From Terebella lapidaria (taxonomy: Eukaryota; Annelida; Polychaeta; Terebellida; Terebellidae): DNA of 64,000 nt. Below are positions 36,030 through 46,260 of the stretch, in pieces. Each line of letters begins with the position of its first letter. Position 1 is the stretch's first letter. The notes beneath the pieces were generated by a model. That model was not told where the DNA came from, made no database searches, and saw only the letters and a list, made by a program, of their open reading frames with translations. Position numbers and translations under genes: made by a program. The DNA lies in NCBI GenBank assembly GCA_949152475.1, contig OX424555.1, positions 61,981,977 through 62,045,976 on the forward strand. The letters run 5' to 3'.

Positions 36030-39000
36030 ATGAGTTCACCAACAGGTAAGAATATATCTTAGCTACTAAGTACTAACCCCTTAATTTCACGTTCGTTCAA
36101 GTTTGCATTATTCACGATATGGTCATGTTTGCAGCCCTTTTAACAGTGATAGACTTAAAGAGCATGTGTCACTAAAAATTGGGTATTGGTTTTTTAGGTG
36201 TATGTGAAAGCACTATTTGAACTGAACAAAACAGTCTTTACAGCATATTGATATCATGATTTCTTCCAAAGTTATGGCACTTCAAACATTTACATATTCA
36301 CAGAATCTGACAACAGAATCTGACAACTAATTAATATGCAAATGAGATGTGTGACGTCATTGACAGACTGGTTTTTAATTAGGTGTCTTAACATGACAAA
36401 ATGGAGCTTTTTATGTTCACATTTGGTCACCAACACCCATCAGAAATATTGTCCAGTAGGAATAGTCAGTGAGTGCATGCCAATCTTGGTTGCCATGGCA
36501 ACCAATAGGCTGATTTGGGCCTTAGCGACATGGTTGCTAAGGCTAATATTAACGTCAAAACACGAAATGAAAGTATGAAACCAACACAAATAACGAGATA
36601 ACGACAATATCTAGTGGAATTAATAAACAAATTGTTCAACTACACACCATATCAACCGATACAGGCCTGAGAAATCACCAATGTTTAAAGCCATTGCAAG
36701 TGAATGGATACCATTACCACTGGTTTCCAATGCCTTTATTGGTTGCTAAGTGTTGTGTTCAAACATTTTGCTGATATATTCCACAATATATTGTCATTAT
36801 TCATTGTCTGAAATAGTTTCATTCCTGTATGTCCTGTTTTTAATTAAGGCATTTCGGCAGAAATGCCTTTATGGTTTTAGCAGAATTTTTTTTTTTTTTT
36901 TTTTTTTCTTTTTTTTTTTTCTTTTTTTTCTTCTTCCGCCACTTTTGGTTTCCGGACGATAACTTTAGATTGCCTTGACGGATCCTTGTCAAATTTTCAC
37001 CACAAGTCAGAAATGATATGAGGAAGAACCCTATTCTTTTTGAGCCGGATCGGAGGTCCGTGAGGTCCGTGAGGATGAAATCAAGGCTAATTTTAAGACT
37101 TGGTTTCCGGACGATAACTGGAAAAATATTTATGCAATAGTTGCAGAACTCTGCATGGAGGTTCATATGCCACCAGGGAAGAACCCTATTGATTTTGGGA
37201 TCGATCCGTCAAACGACCTTTGACCTAGAGGTCAAAATAATTTTTTGCTGATTCATCCTTGAGGCTTCCTGCATATCTCGGAAACCGTGCGTCGTAGAGC
37301 GAAACGGACGTTATTTTCGGACTCGTCGCCCTAGACAAACATCTCTAGGGTGTACTTTTTTTTTTGATCCGGCTCCGAGGTCCGTGAGGTCCGTGAGGAT
37401 GAAATCGAGGAACTTGGTTTCCGGACGATAGCTCAAAAAATATTCAGGCAATAGTTGCAGAATTTTGCACGGAGGTTTATATATCACCAGGGAAGAACCC
37501 TATTGATTTTGGGATCGATACCTCAAACGACCTTTGACCTAGAGGTCGAAATAATTTTTTGCTGAGTCATCCTTGATTCATCCTGCATATCTCGGAAACG
37601 GTGCGTCGTAGAGCGAAACGGACGTTAATTGCGGACTCGTCGCCCTAGACAAACATGTCTAAGGGGTATTATGGATGAACTTTGACCTTGACCCGAAATT
37701 TTTTTGCCGAGTCGGCATTTTTCGTTTTCGTCGATATCTCGGAAACGGTGCGTCGTAGAGCGAAACGGACGTTATTTTCGGACTCGTCGCACTAGACAAA
37801 CTTGTCTAAGGGGTATTATGGATGAACTTTGACCTTGACCCGAAATTTTTTTGCCGAGTCGGCATTTTTCGTTTTCGTCGATATCTCGGAAACGGTGCGT
37901 CGTAGAGCGAAACGGACGTTATTTTCGGACTCGTCGCACTAGACAAACATGTCTAAGGGGTATTATGGATGAACTTTGACCTTGACCCGAAATTTTTTTG
38001 CCGAGTCGGCATTTTTCGTTTTCGTCGATATCTCGGAAACGGTGCGTCGTAGAGCGAAACGGACGTTATTTTCGGACTCGTCGCACTAGACAAACATGTC
38101 TACGGGGAATTATTGATGAACTTTGACCTTGACCCGAAATTTTTTTGCCGAGTCGGCATTTTTCGTTTTCGTCGATATCTCGGAAACGGTGCGTCGTAGA
38201 GCGAAACGGACGTTATTTTCGGACTCGTCGCACTAGACAAACATGTCTGAAGGGAATTATGGATGAACTTTGACCTTGACCCGAAATTTTTTTGCCGAGT
38301 CGGCATTTTTCGTTTTCGTCGATATCTCGGAAACGGTGCGTCGTAGAGCGAAACGGACGTTATTTTCGGACTCGTCGCACTAGACAAACATGTCTAAGGG
38401 GTATTATTGATGAACTTTGACCTTGACCCGAAATTTTTTTGCCGAGTCGGCATTTTTCGTTTTCGTCGTTATCTCGGAAACGGTGCGTCGTAGAGCGAAA
38501 CGGACGTTATTTTCGGACTCGTCGCACTAGACAAACATGTCTAAGGGGTATTATGGATGAACTTTGACCTTGACCCGAAATTTTTTTGCCGAGTCGGCAT
38601 TTTTCGTTTTCGTCGATATCTCGGAAACGGTGCGTCGTAGAGCGAAACGGACGTTATTTTCGGACTCGTCGCACTAGACAAACATGTCTAAGGGGAATTA
38701 TTGATGAACTTTGACCTTGACCCGAAATTTTTTTGCCGAGTCGGCATTTTTCGTTTTCGTCGATATCTTGGAAACGGTGCGTCGTAGAGCGAAACGGACG
38801 TTACTTTCGGACTCGTCGCCCTAGACAAACATGTCTAAGGGGTATTATGGATTAACTTTGACCTTGACCCGAAATTTTTTTGCCGAGTCGGCATTTTTCG
38901 TTTTCGTCGATATCTCGGAAACGGTGCGTCGTAGAGCGAAACGGACGTTATTTTCGGACTCGTCGCACAAGACAAACATGTCTAAGGGGAATTATTGATG

Positions 39001-42000
39001 AACTTTGACCTTGACCCGAAATTTTTTTGCCGAGTCGGCATTTTTTGTTTTCGTCGATATCTCGGAAACGGTGCGTCGTAGAGCGATATATTATGGATGA
39101 ACTTTGACCTTGACCCGAAATTTGTCGACATTTTTCATTTTCGTCGATATCTAGTATTATAAATTATTCATCACACCGAAATGCCTCCAAGGCATCTTTA
39201 GGCCTTGACGTCTAGTTAGATATTGACCTTAGCAACCATGGTTGCCAAGGGACCCAGCCGGCCAATGGTTGCCATGGTAACCAAAAATTTCATGAAATCA
39301 CTGACTATTTTAACCATGAAACATAAAAAGTGGGTTCTGGTGAACAATTATGAAAAGAAACATTCTCATTATTCCATTTTAAAATGTCTAATTAAAAACC
39401 AGTCTGTCGATGACATCACACATCTCATTTGCATATTAATTAGCTGTCAGATTCTGTTGTCAGATTCTGTGAATATGTAAATGTTTGAAGTGCCATAACT
39501 TTGGAAGAAATCATGATATCAATATGCTGTAAAGATCGTTTTATTCAGTTCAAATTGTGCTCTCACATACACAGAAAAACCCAATACCCAATTTTCGTGA
39601 CACATGCTCTTTAAGCACAAGACCACAGGACAGAGTCTTGTAGATTTCCAACAGGTCTTGTAGAATTTGTGATCCACAAGAACTGTTGTCTTGTGGGAAT
39701 TTGAGGAAGTCTATCACGACATGTAGCCATGTACTCGCCAGACTTTGCCCCACGGAACCAAAACAACAAAATTAAAATCTGACAGTTGTCTGTTGTCAAA
39801 ACAACAGACAACTGTCAGATTTTAATTTTGTTGTTTTGGTTTCGTGGGGCAAGCCAGACTCCAATCAATTGTGATTTAACATGTGTTATTCAGAAATGTC
39901 ACCTGACAATGATGTTTATTCTGATGAGCAATAGTATGTAAGAGACTTGTTAATCACGGAATTTGAGAAACAGTTAAACATGTATCTTGACATGTGTTTT
40001 CCTCCTTGGGTACAATGTACCATACGTCAATTCGCATGATCTGACCTGGTCTGGTAGATTTTCAACCGGTCTCGTTGAATTTTTTATCCACAAGACCTGT
40101 TGTCTTACGGGAAATTTGAGGAAATTCTATCACTGCCTTTTAATGTCAAGTTTGCATTTGCAAATCAATTTATATGGGTTACGGAAGAAAAAATTTGCAT
40201 CTAGACATTTTATACATGTATTGAAAAGATACTGGCACATAGAAGGAATGACAGCAGGAAATATATTTTAGAAGATAATATTCGGGTTATATACTTGCAC
40301 AAATTCTGTTTCAAATAATGCATTTCAAACTTTTTGTTCCAACTCAACTATATTATTCGTTAATCAGGGACTCAGTCTCGGGAAAGAACTTACAAAATTG
40401 CAAAAAGCCAGACCTCGCTGGTTCAAATATGCTCGAGATCCTACATTTGCACTCAAAATTTATTCCTTTCAATTCAGAAAATATTGTGCCAGTGCAGTTT
40501 CATCAACATGATTAACAACAACAAACATTATAACAAACACTAACAACAAAGAACATATACACATATGCAAATGAATAAGTAATTATATACAACAATTTCC
40601 ATCCAATTTTAGCTAATAATATAACCAAGAAATAGTACATTGATCATGTTTATCTCTTGAATATGACAAAGGTTATGACTTGGTCTGGATACTCTTATCA
40701 CGAACAGATAAGCTGTGAATGACACTAGCTGCTAGTATAAAACTCATGTAGTGTACTGTATTGATGGTACTCCTTTGATAGTCTTGGATGGACGTGGAGG
40801 TGATGGATATAGTGAACAGCATTACTAGTATATTGTATTCAAACACTAGCAGTCAATGTTATTTGACAGTGTTAGTTTTGGACAGTATTCTAAACAAAAC
40901 CCCTTGACCAACGGAAATGTTTGCTGCCAATGGTAAGATTTTTACAAATGCTGATGTTGCGACTTGCGAGTCTTGTATTAGATTCTTCTGTTAGGACTAA
41001 TATCATGGTACTTTACTCACAGATATTCTTTCTGGGATATTTAGACACAGAACATGCATTAAAATACAACCTTAGAAACAAAAATAGAAAAGGTTCACCT
41101 TTTACTTTTAGTATGTCAATATAGTACATTGTATGAAAAGTCAGACAAGCATGAAACACATTTTTGCACAGGTGTTGGTTAATGTCACATTGATCACATA
41201 TTGATTAGTGTTTTGGCGTTTGTATGTCAGGAGTCATATCAGGTGACTGATTGACCTCGAGAGTACTCAGTCAGTGATAAACATGGCAGAAATAACAGAT
41301 TTGAATTTATGCAGTACTACCTGTATTTTGACGCTGGAATTATGTGCTTTGCAATAGCTGAGATTACATTATGATTTCAGTTGTGACTCGTTGCTTTCGA
41401 GAAGCCCGACAAGTCCGTGCTATGCCTATACTGGCCATTCTCGCCAGGGCAGCCAGCAGTGTCCCCAAGCCAAAGACCATCGGAGACCTCGTGAAGGCAT
41501 CCGCACGCACCAACACCCCGAGTGGCAACGCAGAGTCGGGCTTTGCGAGGACCCAGACTCGTCAGTTGAAGGCCTCCGCGGAGAGTCGAGGCATCAGTCA
41601 CTTGAGCGACCCTGAGAACAAGGGACAGCGACAGACCGGCGTCAACTACGATGTCCTCGGGTCATGGAACTACAAGCTGAATCTTCCGGTCAACGTGGAA
41701 CAGAGCATCAAGCGAGGGTCTCTCGTACCAGAGATCTCACTGGACAATGTCGGCAGTGCTAGTCTCCTCGGCCGACGCAAGGATAACGAGGACAGAATGC
41801 TCATCACTCATGTCAGGCCTCACATGCTTCTCTTTGCTGTGTTTGATGGACACGGTGGAGCACAGGCAGCGGACCATGCACAGAAACACCTTATCGATCA
41901 TGTGACCTTCTGGCTTGATCGCGGTGAACGCAACCTCGAAACAGTGCTCAAAAAGTCTTTTATCGACCTGAACAATGTCTTCACTCGAGAATGCTATAGG

Positions 42001-43033
42001 AACCGCAAAGGTAAGTGCTTTTATTTTTAGTTGGACATTGACATTGATTTCTACAATGTCATGTAGTGGGATTGATGACCAATATTTCCTGTATACATAC
42101 ATGTACATATATATGACTCGGAGTCTATGATATTAACACAAACATTTGATCATACCTAAACTACAAAACTTGCTGTCTTGTCTTATAAAAGCCGAGTCGA
42201 ATATTGAAATGACCCCACTTTTGCAGCAGATGAGGGAGCAATGTCATCAGGAACTACCGCCACAGTTTGCCTGCTACATGACGATGTTTTCCTGTACGTT
42301 GCCCATGTGGGGGACAGCCGTGCAGTCCTCTGTCGCAACGGAAAGGCCCTCAAGCTGACCAAGGACCACTGTCCAGAAGACAAAGAGGAGCAAGAACGAA
42401 TCAAAGAGAACAAGGGCTTTATAGCCTGGAGTAGTATTGGCAAGCCAAGGGTTAATGGACAGTTGCAGATGACAAGGAGTATTGGAGATCTGGAACTGAA
42501 ACCTTATGGCGTCACAGCCGTACCTGAAACACAAAAACTGATGGTGAGTATAGTATGATTCGTATTTAGTTCTTGCATTCAGTGCATTGTGTAGGGTATG
42601 TAAAGTACAATATATAGATGTATTGATGGAGGCATCAAGGATAATGATGGAAAAGGATTTCCCTTAAAACAACACTGTATGAACAAATTACATATCATGG
42701 TAACATGTATGGTACACTCCTGGGCAACAAATTTTTAAATCCTTGTTTCTTTCACCCTGCCTGACACAGGTGCGTCACAGCCGCGATGCGTTCCTTGCGC
42801 TCTGCACAGATGGCGTTCACAACGTGCTGACTAGTCAGGAGCTGGTCGATGTGATCAGCGGCTCGCGCGACCCGGACGAGGCGGCGCACCTGGTCGCAGA
42901 TCAGGCCCTGCTCTTCGGCTCCGAGGACAACAGCACAGCCCTCATTGTGCCCTTCGGTGCTTGGGGCAAGTTCCAGCCCGTTAGCAAGGTCGGCACGCGC
43001 TTCCACACGTCCATGTTCGGCTCTCGAAACTGA
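36030..43033 (+). CDS. Mitochondrial protein phosphatase 1K (PP2C family)
   Basis: A Mg/Mn-dependent Ser/Thr phosphatase; PPM1K dephosphorylates the branched-chain ketoacid dehydrogenase complex in the mitochondrial matrix. Exons are 36030-36045, 41381-42010, 42227-42543 and 42770-43033, all in phase; product 408 residues (human 372). The first coding exon is only 16 nt (MSSPT, ending ACAG|GTAAGA), so the start [18 protein letters not shown] resembles the human N-terminus and gives a basic, Glu-poor presequence. PP2C motifs follow: [55 protein letters not shown] and [17 protein letters not shown]; the metal-binding Asp/Glu residues are present. An in-frame ATG in exon 2 (41,371) precedes its splice site and is probably not used. 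Intron 1 is 5.3 kb and carries the TTAA element and satellite. Confidence 0.92.
36940..37673. repeat. Longer diverged repeat units flanking the satellite
   Basis: Two units of roughly 390 bp share GGTTTCCGGACGATA, GAGGTCCGTGAGGTCCGTGA, CACCAGGGAAGAACCCTATT, ATTTTGGGATCGAT and the satellite core GGTGCGTCGTAGAGCGAAAC. The satellite therefore appears to have arisen from part of this longer unit. Confidence 0.65.
37674..39143. repeat. Satellite array, ten monomers of exactly 147 bp
   Basis: GAT(G/T)AACTTTGACCTTGACC starts at 37674, 37821, 37968, 38115, 38262, 38409, 38556, 38703, 38850 and 38997; all nine intervals are 147 bp. A tenth-plus copy is cut short near 39,090. Monomers are near identical, CpG-rich and contain GCCGAGTCGGC, a perfect palindrome, and the core GGTGCGTCGTAGAGCGAAAC. 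Apparent open frames in the array arise only because 147 is a multiple of three. Confidence 0.95.
39620..40130. repeat. Direct repeat pair flanking a long hairpin
   Basis: About 39,625-39,720 and 40,045-40,125 are diverged direct copies (GTAGATTT-CAAC-GGTCT, ATCCACAAGA-CTGTTGTCTT, GGGAA-TTTGAGGAA). Between them lies the hairpin at 39,745-39,852. Confidence 0.6.
39745..39852. repeat. Near-perfect hairpin, about 51-bp stem, 6-nt loop
   Basis: The left arm (39,745-39,795) and right arm (39,802-39,852) are reverse complements with about one mismatch, around the loop TCAAAA. The arms include CTGACAGTTGTCTGTTG. It lies in PPM1K intron 1, so the transcript could fold there. Confidence 0.88.
40131..41380. 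other. Rest of PPM1K intron 1
   Basis: AT-rich, no further structure seen. It ends at the acceptor ATTATGATTTCAG (to 41,380). Confidence 0.5.
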
Positions 43034-43930
43034 TGGCCGCTGATTTGCACTTTTGTGATAATTGGATTCTCGCTCTGATGTAGGGACATTGTCGAATGAA
43101 TATCTGCGAAGTGGGTTGATGGATCATTGGGTTTTGACAGTAGACTCTGTGGTTCGAAATTCACAAAAAAACTGTTGCAAAGATGTTATCTACAGATTGT
43201 GATTGTGTTCATTTTTGTGCATAGCTCTTTACAGACAATGACCTATCTTTCCCTCAAAAAGATTCTACTTAGAACTGTATTCGACTATCCGTACATGCCG
43301 CTATCTTTGGGTGCGAGAACGTATCCAGAACAGAAATCGGTACCGGTATATAACACTAATTACCAGACTATGATCAATACTTGTAAGTAATCTACTAAGT
43401 ATTAATCAGATACCAAGAGTGACCTCAGTCCTTACTAGCACAGTATGTTATTGATGAAACTAAACATAAATGTGAGAAATATTTGATGATGAGGTATCTA
43501 CTTCCATCAGAATTGCATGATATCAGAAATACATAAGACCTTATGTAATTCTGATGATTACTTATGTTGACATGATCGTGTCAAGTAGTTTCATACTGTT
43601 AGGAAACTTTGCCAAGACTCTGTGTGCAATTAGTAGATCAATTAAAATATTCGTTGTCATGTTTTTTCTATGAGTGGATAGTGTACAATAGTGTACAATA
43701 TGTATGTGTCTTCTTTTGTTTGCTTGCATGCATTGGTTAAAATGCATTCATTGATGTAAGGTTGAATTGCCAGTTGTGACATATTTTGATAACTGCAGAA
43801 CCGTGCAAATTTCTGTACATGTAAGTGTTTAATCATATTTATTGCTCTTTATGCTCCATGAACAAGTGTACAGAATACCAGTAGAGAATTTTTTTCATAC
43901 TGCAGAACAAATGATAATGAATAAATTTGA

Positions 43931-43936
43931 AATAAA
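43931..43936 (+). promoter_or_regulatory. Poly(A) signal of PPM1K
   Basis: AATAAA about 0.9 kb past the stop; nearby T-rich sequence follows. It would give a long, AT-rich 3' UTR. Confidence 0.5.
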
Positions 43937-43939
43937 GAT

Positions 43940-44830
43940 TGTTCTATCTCAGCGAGTGTCCTGTCATCATGCTCATTTTATTACATATCAATATACAGAT
44001 AAATTTACCTTCTAACATAACATAACCTCAGATTTTATATACAGTATATTGTATTTATTTCTATGATGCAGATAAATTTTACAGTATATCTAGTATATTT
44101 TCATCTTCACTTCAAAATAGTTTGCATATATACAGAAATATCACCAGTGGTCTATTATTGGCACCAAACAAAAAAAAAATCATGCAAAGTACATTTTATC
44201 ACAATTGGCAGAAACATGCATCCCAATGCTTTTCAAGGACAAGAAAAACATTCATGTTGTAATTCCAAATATGTGTGAAAATTTATCGGACATGCAAAAA
44301 TAACACACTGTCTACGTACACAATATTAATCAATAATGAATAGGCCTAAAGAAATTAAATTTGAGCCATTGTTAAATCGATGTATGTTTAAAGAAGAAAA
44401 ATTCCTGCATTTTTTAAACCAGGATTTTAGATCGTGTTCTCTGAATGATGTGCACTAGGATGACCCAATTATTTGTTATCTGTTCAACAAATTGTTGGCG
44501 TGAATTTGATTTTGAGTGGAAAGGAATGTTCATGACCAGTAAATCCAAGCCCCAAATTTATAACCAGTGTAGCTAAATTAAGACCTATGGTAGATAAATT
44601 TAGTCGCTCATATCACTTCAATTGTGTCTCTGACACATGCGGGTCCACGTTTAGGAGTGACTGTACGTGATGGAAATTATCTCACAGAATCATTTTCTCC
44701 CCCGCTATCTTGAAGGCTGCCAATCACACGCGCATATTGTAAAATGCTTCGAAAATTTGTTTCCGAATACATGTATAGCGGTCAGATGATGCAATATAAT
44801 ATACGTTAATCCAAGACAATGAAGATTTGG
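43940..44830. other. No gene seen
   Basis: AT-rich intergenic sequence between PPM1K and the large inverted repeat. Confidence 0.35.
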
Positions 44831-44837
44831 TTATAAA

Positions 44838-45500
44838 TCAGATATAACTATACTCTGATTTTTCTAACTCGTTTACACTGTTTTTTGCTGATATTTTTGC
44901 GATGCTAAATGGTATAATTCTCTAACTTGGCATACTTCACATGGGAGTCAAACGGCAATTTAGTACCGAATTTCGAACTTCTATCGCGAAAATTGAAAAA
45001 GTTGGCAATCTACCCCAATGTTAAATTTAGCCCTATCATTTAATTTCTGGGTCCGCACACAATTTTGTGCATTTGCTCGGTTTTGTAACGGTGAAATCTT
45101 TCGAAATCGACATGTTTGTGTAGAATACATTCCAGTGTGTCTTCTTGTCCAAAATTACAATAATACACTGAATCCTAATGAATGTAAACGGGACCAAATC
45201 CCCGATTATGCTCTCGAGACTCTCGAGATCCCGTGTTGGGTTGAAATTTAACATTGGGGTAGATAGTTGCCAGGAATAGGGCTCTGCTCTGTGACGAGCA
45301 GAGCCCTATTCCTGGCAAGGTAGATAGCCAACTTCTTCAATTTTTGTGATAGGAGTCTGATATTTAGTACAAAATTGCCATTTGACTCCCAGTTGAAGTA
45401 TGCCAAATTATAGAACGATACGATTTAGCATCACAAAATTATCGTCGAAAACCGGTGTAAACAAGTTTTAAAAAATCAGAGTATACAATTATGTAAGCAT
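44838..45500. repeat. Large inverted repeat with nested perfect hairpin
   Basis: About 44,850-45,020 is the diverged reverse complement of about 45,320-45,490 (CTCTGATTTTT, TTTACACTG, GATGCTAAAT, ACTTGGCATACTTC, GGGAGTCAAA, GGCAATTT; mirrored on the right). TTAAATTT and AAATTTAACATTGGGGTAGA form an inner pair. Nested at 45,267-45,318 is a perfect 23-bp stem with loop TGTGAC. It is probably a foldback-type nonautonomous element about 0.65 kb long. Confidence 0.72.
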
Positions 45501-45775
45501 CAATTCCGGGTGCGTCTCATGCACTTTGAATCTGATCAAATAATTGATCAGGATCCGTGTTTAAGTGATCAGATAATCTGAAAGTGTTCTTTTTCATTAA
45601 ATACTTTTGTTAACTTTGTTTTCATCAAGACGATCTTTGATGAACTTTTTGTTTTAAAATGTTGCTTTGAACACGTGAATCAGAGCCGGTAATATGATCA
45701 GTCATTGGTATGATTCTTGGCGTGCATATAATTTAATGCATGGATCGACTACCAGTGTTTAAGGTTAGAAAATGG

Positions 45776-45776
<1 letters not shown>

Positions 45777-45829
<53 letters not shown>
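45777..45829. repeat. (TA)n microsatellite
   Basis: About 26 uninterrupted TA units. Confidence 0.95.
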
Positions 45830-45831
<2 letters not shown>

Positions 45832-46260
45832 AAATACTCCCAAAATACATACATAATAATGAAAATCCCAAAATACATCCCAAAATAATGAATTTTGCAA
45901 TTAGATACTTGGTCATACCGGCCATGCTCGTCTCGATTCGCTCGACTCATGTCCCCCTTTCCTCATCTTTACCAAAAAAAAACCTCCAACACAAAAATCC
46001 TGGATCCGCCCCTGCTATGAGCGCCGTGAGTTACCTGGCCGACCAACGCTCATCCCCCACCCCACGACACCCGATCGGCAAGTGCTGCCACCTATTGAGT
46101 ACAGGTGCTCTGGGGATTTCCGGGATTTTGACACAAACATTTATCAATCATTCGTTGACTTATTTGACTGAAGATTAAAGAACTGATTCAAATATACCCG
46201 CCTGTTCAGTTGAACTTCATCAGTTCATACTTCATAGTACACAAGTTCACAATAGTCAAA

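Larger units (their letters stand above)
36848..39212. mobile_element. Satellite-bearing insertion inside the TTAA element
   Basis: Comparison with the copy at 54.7 kb (GTTTTTAATTAGATATTGACC) shows an insertion between GTTTTTAATTA and TTAGATATTGACC, with TTA on both sides. Left end: AAGGCATTTCGGCAGAAATGCC, a hairpin, then a T-rich run (36,885-36,931). Right end: ACCGAAATGCCTCCAAGGCAT, another hairpin, then CTTGACGTCTAG. Conserved ends, a simple-sequence tract and a central tandem array resemble Helentron-related (HINE/pearl-type) elements described in invertebrates; a 3-bp TTA duplication would instead suggest a cut-and-paste element. Confidence 0.6.
36159..39610. mobile_element. TTAA-flanked inverted-repeat element carrying a nested insertion
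   Basis: TTAA at 36,155-36,158 and 39,611-39,614 flank mirrored ends (AGAGCATGTGTC and GACACATGCTCT). The inverted arms run about 220 bp each and include AACAGTCTTTACAGCATATT, GATATCATGATTTCTTCCAA, ATATGCAAATGAGATG and TGACGTCATTGACAGACTGG. The inner part pairs GTTGCCATGGCAACC words. Without the insert it would be about 1.1 kb, like the copies at 27,581 and 54,008. The insert (about 36,848-39,212) holds the 147-bp satellite. It lies in PPM1K intron 1. No transposase. Confidence 0.8.

Noticed and set aside
38100-38387. 95-codon minus-strand frame with a repeated peptide
   Set aside because: It arises from the 147-bp satellite, whose length is a multiple of three; no start context or domain.
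37674-39143. CRISPR-like regular repeat spacing
   Set aside because: The whole 147-bp unit is repeated with no unique spacers, and the context is a eukaryotic intron.
41371-41380. PPM1K start at the ATG at 41,371
   Set aside because: It overlaps the splice acceptor ATGATTTCAG; the phase-1 exon at 36,030 fits better and resembles the human N-terminus.
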